From positions 1-13,041 of the forward strand of contig JACRMD010000256.1 in assembly GCA_016215085.1 (NCBI GenBank): 13,041 nt of DNA, read 5' to 3'. Position 1 is the first letter of the stretch, and the number at the start of each line of letters is the position of its first letter. The position numbers and the translations under genes are program-made. The notes under the pieces are model-generated. The model was not told the origin of the DNA. It did not search any database and worked only from the letters and a program-made list of their open reading frames with translations. Positions 12,560 through 13,041 of the stretch are shown here, piece by piece. The stretch is from Solirubrobacterales bacterium (lineage in GTDB: Bacteria > Actinomycetota > Thermoleophilia > Solirubrobacterales > Solirubrobacteraceae).

Positions 12560-12567
12560 CGTCGGGC

Positions 12568-12573
12568 TAGGGT
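12568..12573 (+). promoter_or_regulatory. -10 box of a probable leaderless promoter for the glycosyltransferase
   Basis: TAGGGT (TANNNT) is followed by exactly 7 nt and the GTG start, the spacing at which transcription would begin at the start codon. No Shine-Dalgarno is present. Confidence 0.5.
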
Positions 12574-12580
12574 CCCGGCC

Positions 12581-13041
12581 GTGCCGAGCGTGAGCGTCGT
12601 CGTCCCCGCCCGTGACGCGGGCGCGTGGCTGCCGGCGTGCCGCGCCGCGCTGGGCGCGCAGGAGGTCGAGCACGAGCTGGTGCTGGTCGACGACGGCTCG
12701 CGCGAGCCCCTCGCGGGCGCGCGCGTGCGCCTCTCCCCCGCCCGGGGCGCCGCCGCGGCGCGCAACGCGGGCGTGGCCGCCGCCTCCGGCGAGGTGGTCG
12801 CGTTCACCGACGCCGACTGCGCGCCGGCGCCCGGCTGGCTCACGGCGGCGCTCGCGGCGCTCGACGCCGGCGCCGACGTCGTGCAGGGGCCGGTCGTCCC
12901 GCCGCCCGGCGCCCACGTGGGGCCGTTCGACCGCACGCTGCGCGTCACGGCGCCGTCGCCGCTGTTCGAGACCGCCAACCTCGTCGTGCGCCGCGCGTGG
13001 CTGGAGCGCGCCGGCGGGTTCGCGGCGCCGGTGGCCGCCGG
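12581..13041 (+). CDS. Family-2 (GT-A) glycosyltransferase, N-terminal part only
   Basis: The 153 visible codons run off the right edge. GT2 features appear in order: VSVVVPARDAGAWLPAC (nucleotide-binding strand), LVLVDDGS, ARGAAAARNAG, the metal-binding DxD-type AFTDADCAP, and NLVVRRAWLERAGGF near the end. Such enzymes transfer a sugar from a nucleotide-sugar to a lipid or polysaccharide acceptor in the cytosol; neither donor nor acceptor can be read here. The start is the GTG at 12581, directly preceded by a leaderless-type -10 box, and the Rossmann-like first strand begins at residue 4. Confidence 0.88.
   Translation, partial: MPSVSVVVPARDAGAWLPACRAALGAQEVEHELVLVDDGSREPLAGARVRLSPARGAAAARNAGVAAASGEVVAFTDADCAPAPGWLTAALAALDAGADVVQGPVVPPPGAHVGPFDRTLRVTAPSPLFETANLVVRRAWLERAGGFAAPVAA

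Noticed and set aside
1..13041. CRISPR array, insertion sequence, prophage or attachment sites
   Set aside because: No regularly spaced repeats, transposase or integrase motifs, tRNA or flanking direct repeats were seen on either strand.

Overview
The window is very GC-rich (third codon positions almost all G or C), uses many GTG starts, and packs its genes tightly. It has actinobacterial-type TANNNT -10 boxes lying just upstream of start codons. A CysO-type sulfur carrier, a three-domain LigD and the general gene style fit a high-GC Actinobacteriota chromosome. A Thermoleophilia/Solirubrobacterales member is my best guess from memory of similar proteins; no search was possible. I see no integrase, transposase, phage gene, CRISPR array, tRNA or rRNA.

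Layout. 1-1369: a partial nucleotidyltransferase-fold protein (minus) and a calcineurin-like phosphoesterase (plus) diverge from a 60-bp spacer that is itself a long dyad. 1414-2400: an NAD-dependent epimerase/reductase (minus), convergent with the phosphoesterase and probably leaderless. 2401-2763: a decayed small gene with a perfect LexA/SOS-type dyad at its start, then three inverted repeats, the last acting as a terminator. 2764-7562 (minus): a compact run of hexapeptide-repeat acyltransferase, stand-alone receiver domain, LigD (PE-LIG-POL) and acetyl-CoA hydrolase/4-hydroxybutyrate CoA-transferase family protein, with two 4-bp overlaps and one 10-bp gap. 7609-8748 (minus): a secreted endonuclease/exonuclease/phosphatase-fold protein with its own promoter and a strong Shine-Dalgarno. 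8856-10390 (minus): a threonine-synthase-like PLP enzyme followed, with a 1-nt TGATG overlap, by a CysO-like ubiquitin-fold sulfur carrier ending in Gly-Gly. 10391-10680: intergenic control region. 10681-12270 (plus): a CorA-type Mg2+ channel and a secreted six-cysteine protein. 12284-12327: a strong terminator hairpin, followed by a putative 51-aa secreted peptide (minus) and the start of a family-2 glycosyltransferase (plus, runs off the window).

Most notable: the leader of the threonine-synthase/CysO pair contains a textbook SAM-I (S-box) riboswitch on the minus strand (about 10446-10539), with an alternative hairpin that competes for the P1 stem. SAM-I riboswitches govern methionine, cysteine and SAM supply, not threonine. 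The riboswitch, the overlapping sulfur-carrier gene and the divergent active-site loops of the PLP enzyme together suggest that this 'thrC' may be a sulfur-assimilation enzyme. A testable model is formation of homocysteine (or another thiol amino acid) from O-phosphohomoserine (or a related ester) and a CysO-type thiocarboxylate. This is inference; the riboswitch and gene pair are seen directly.
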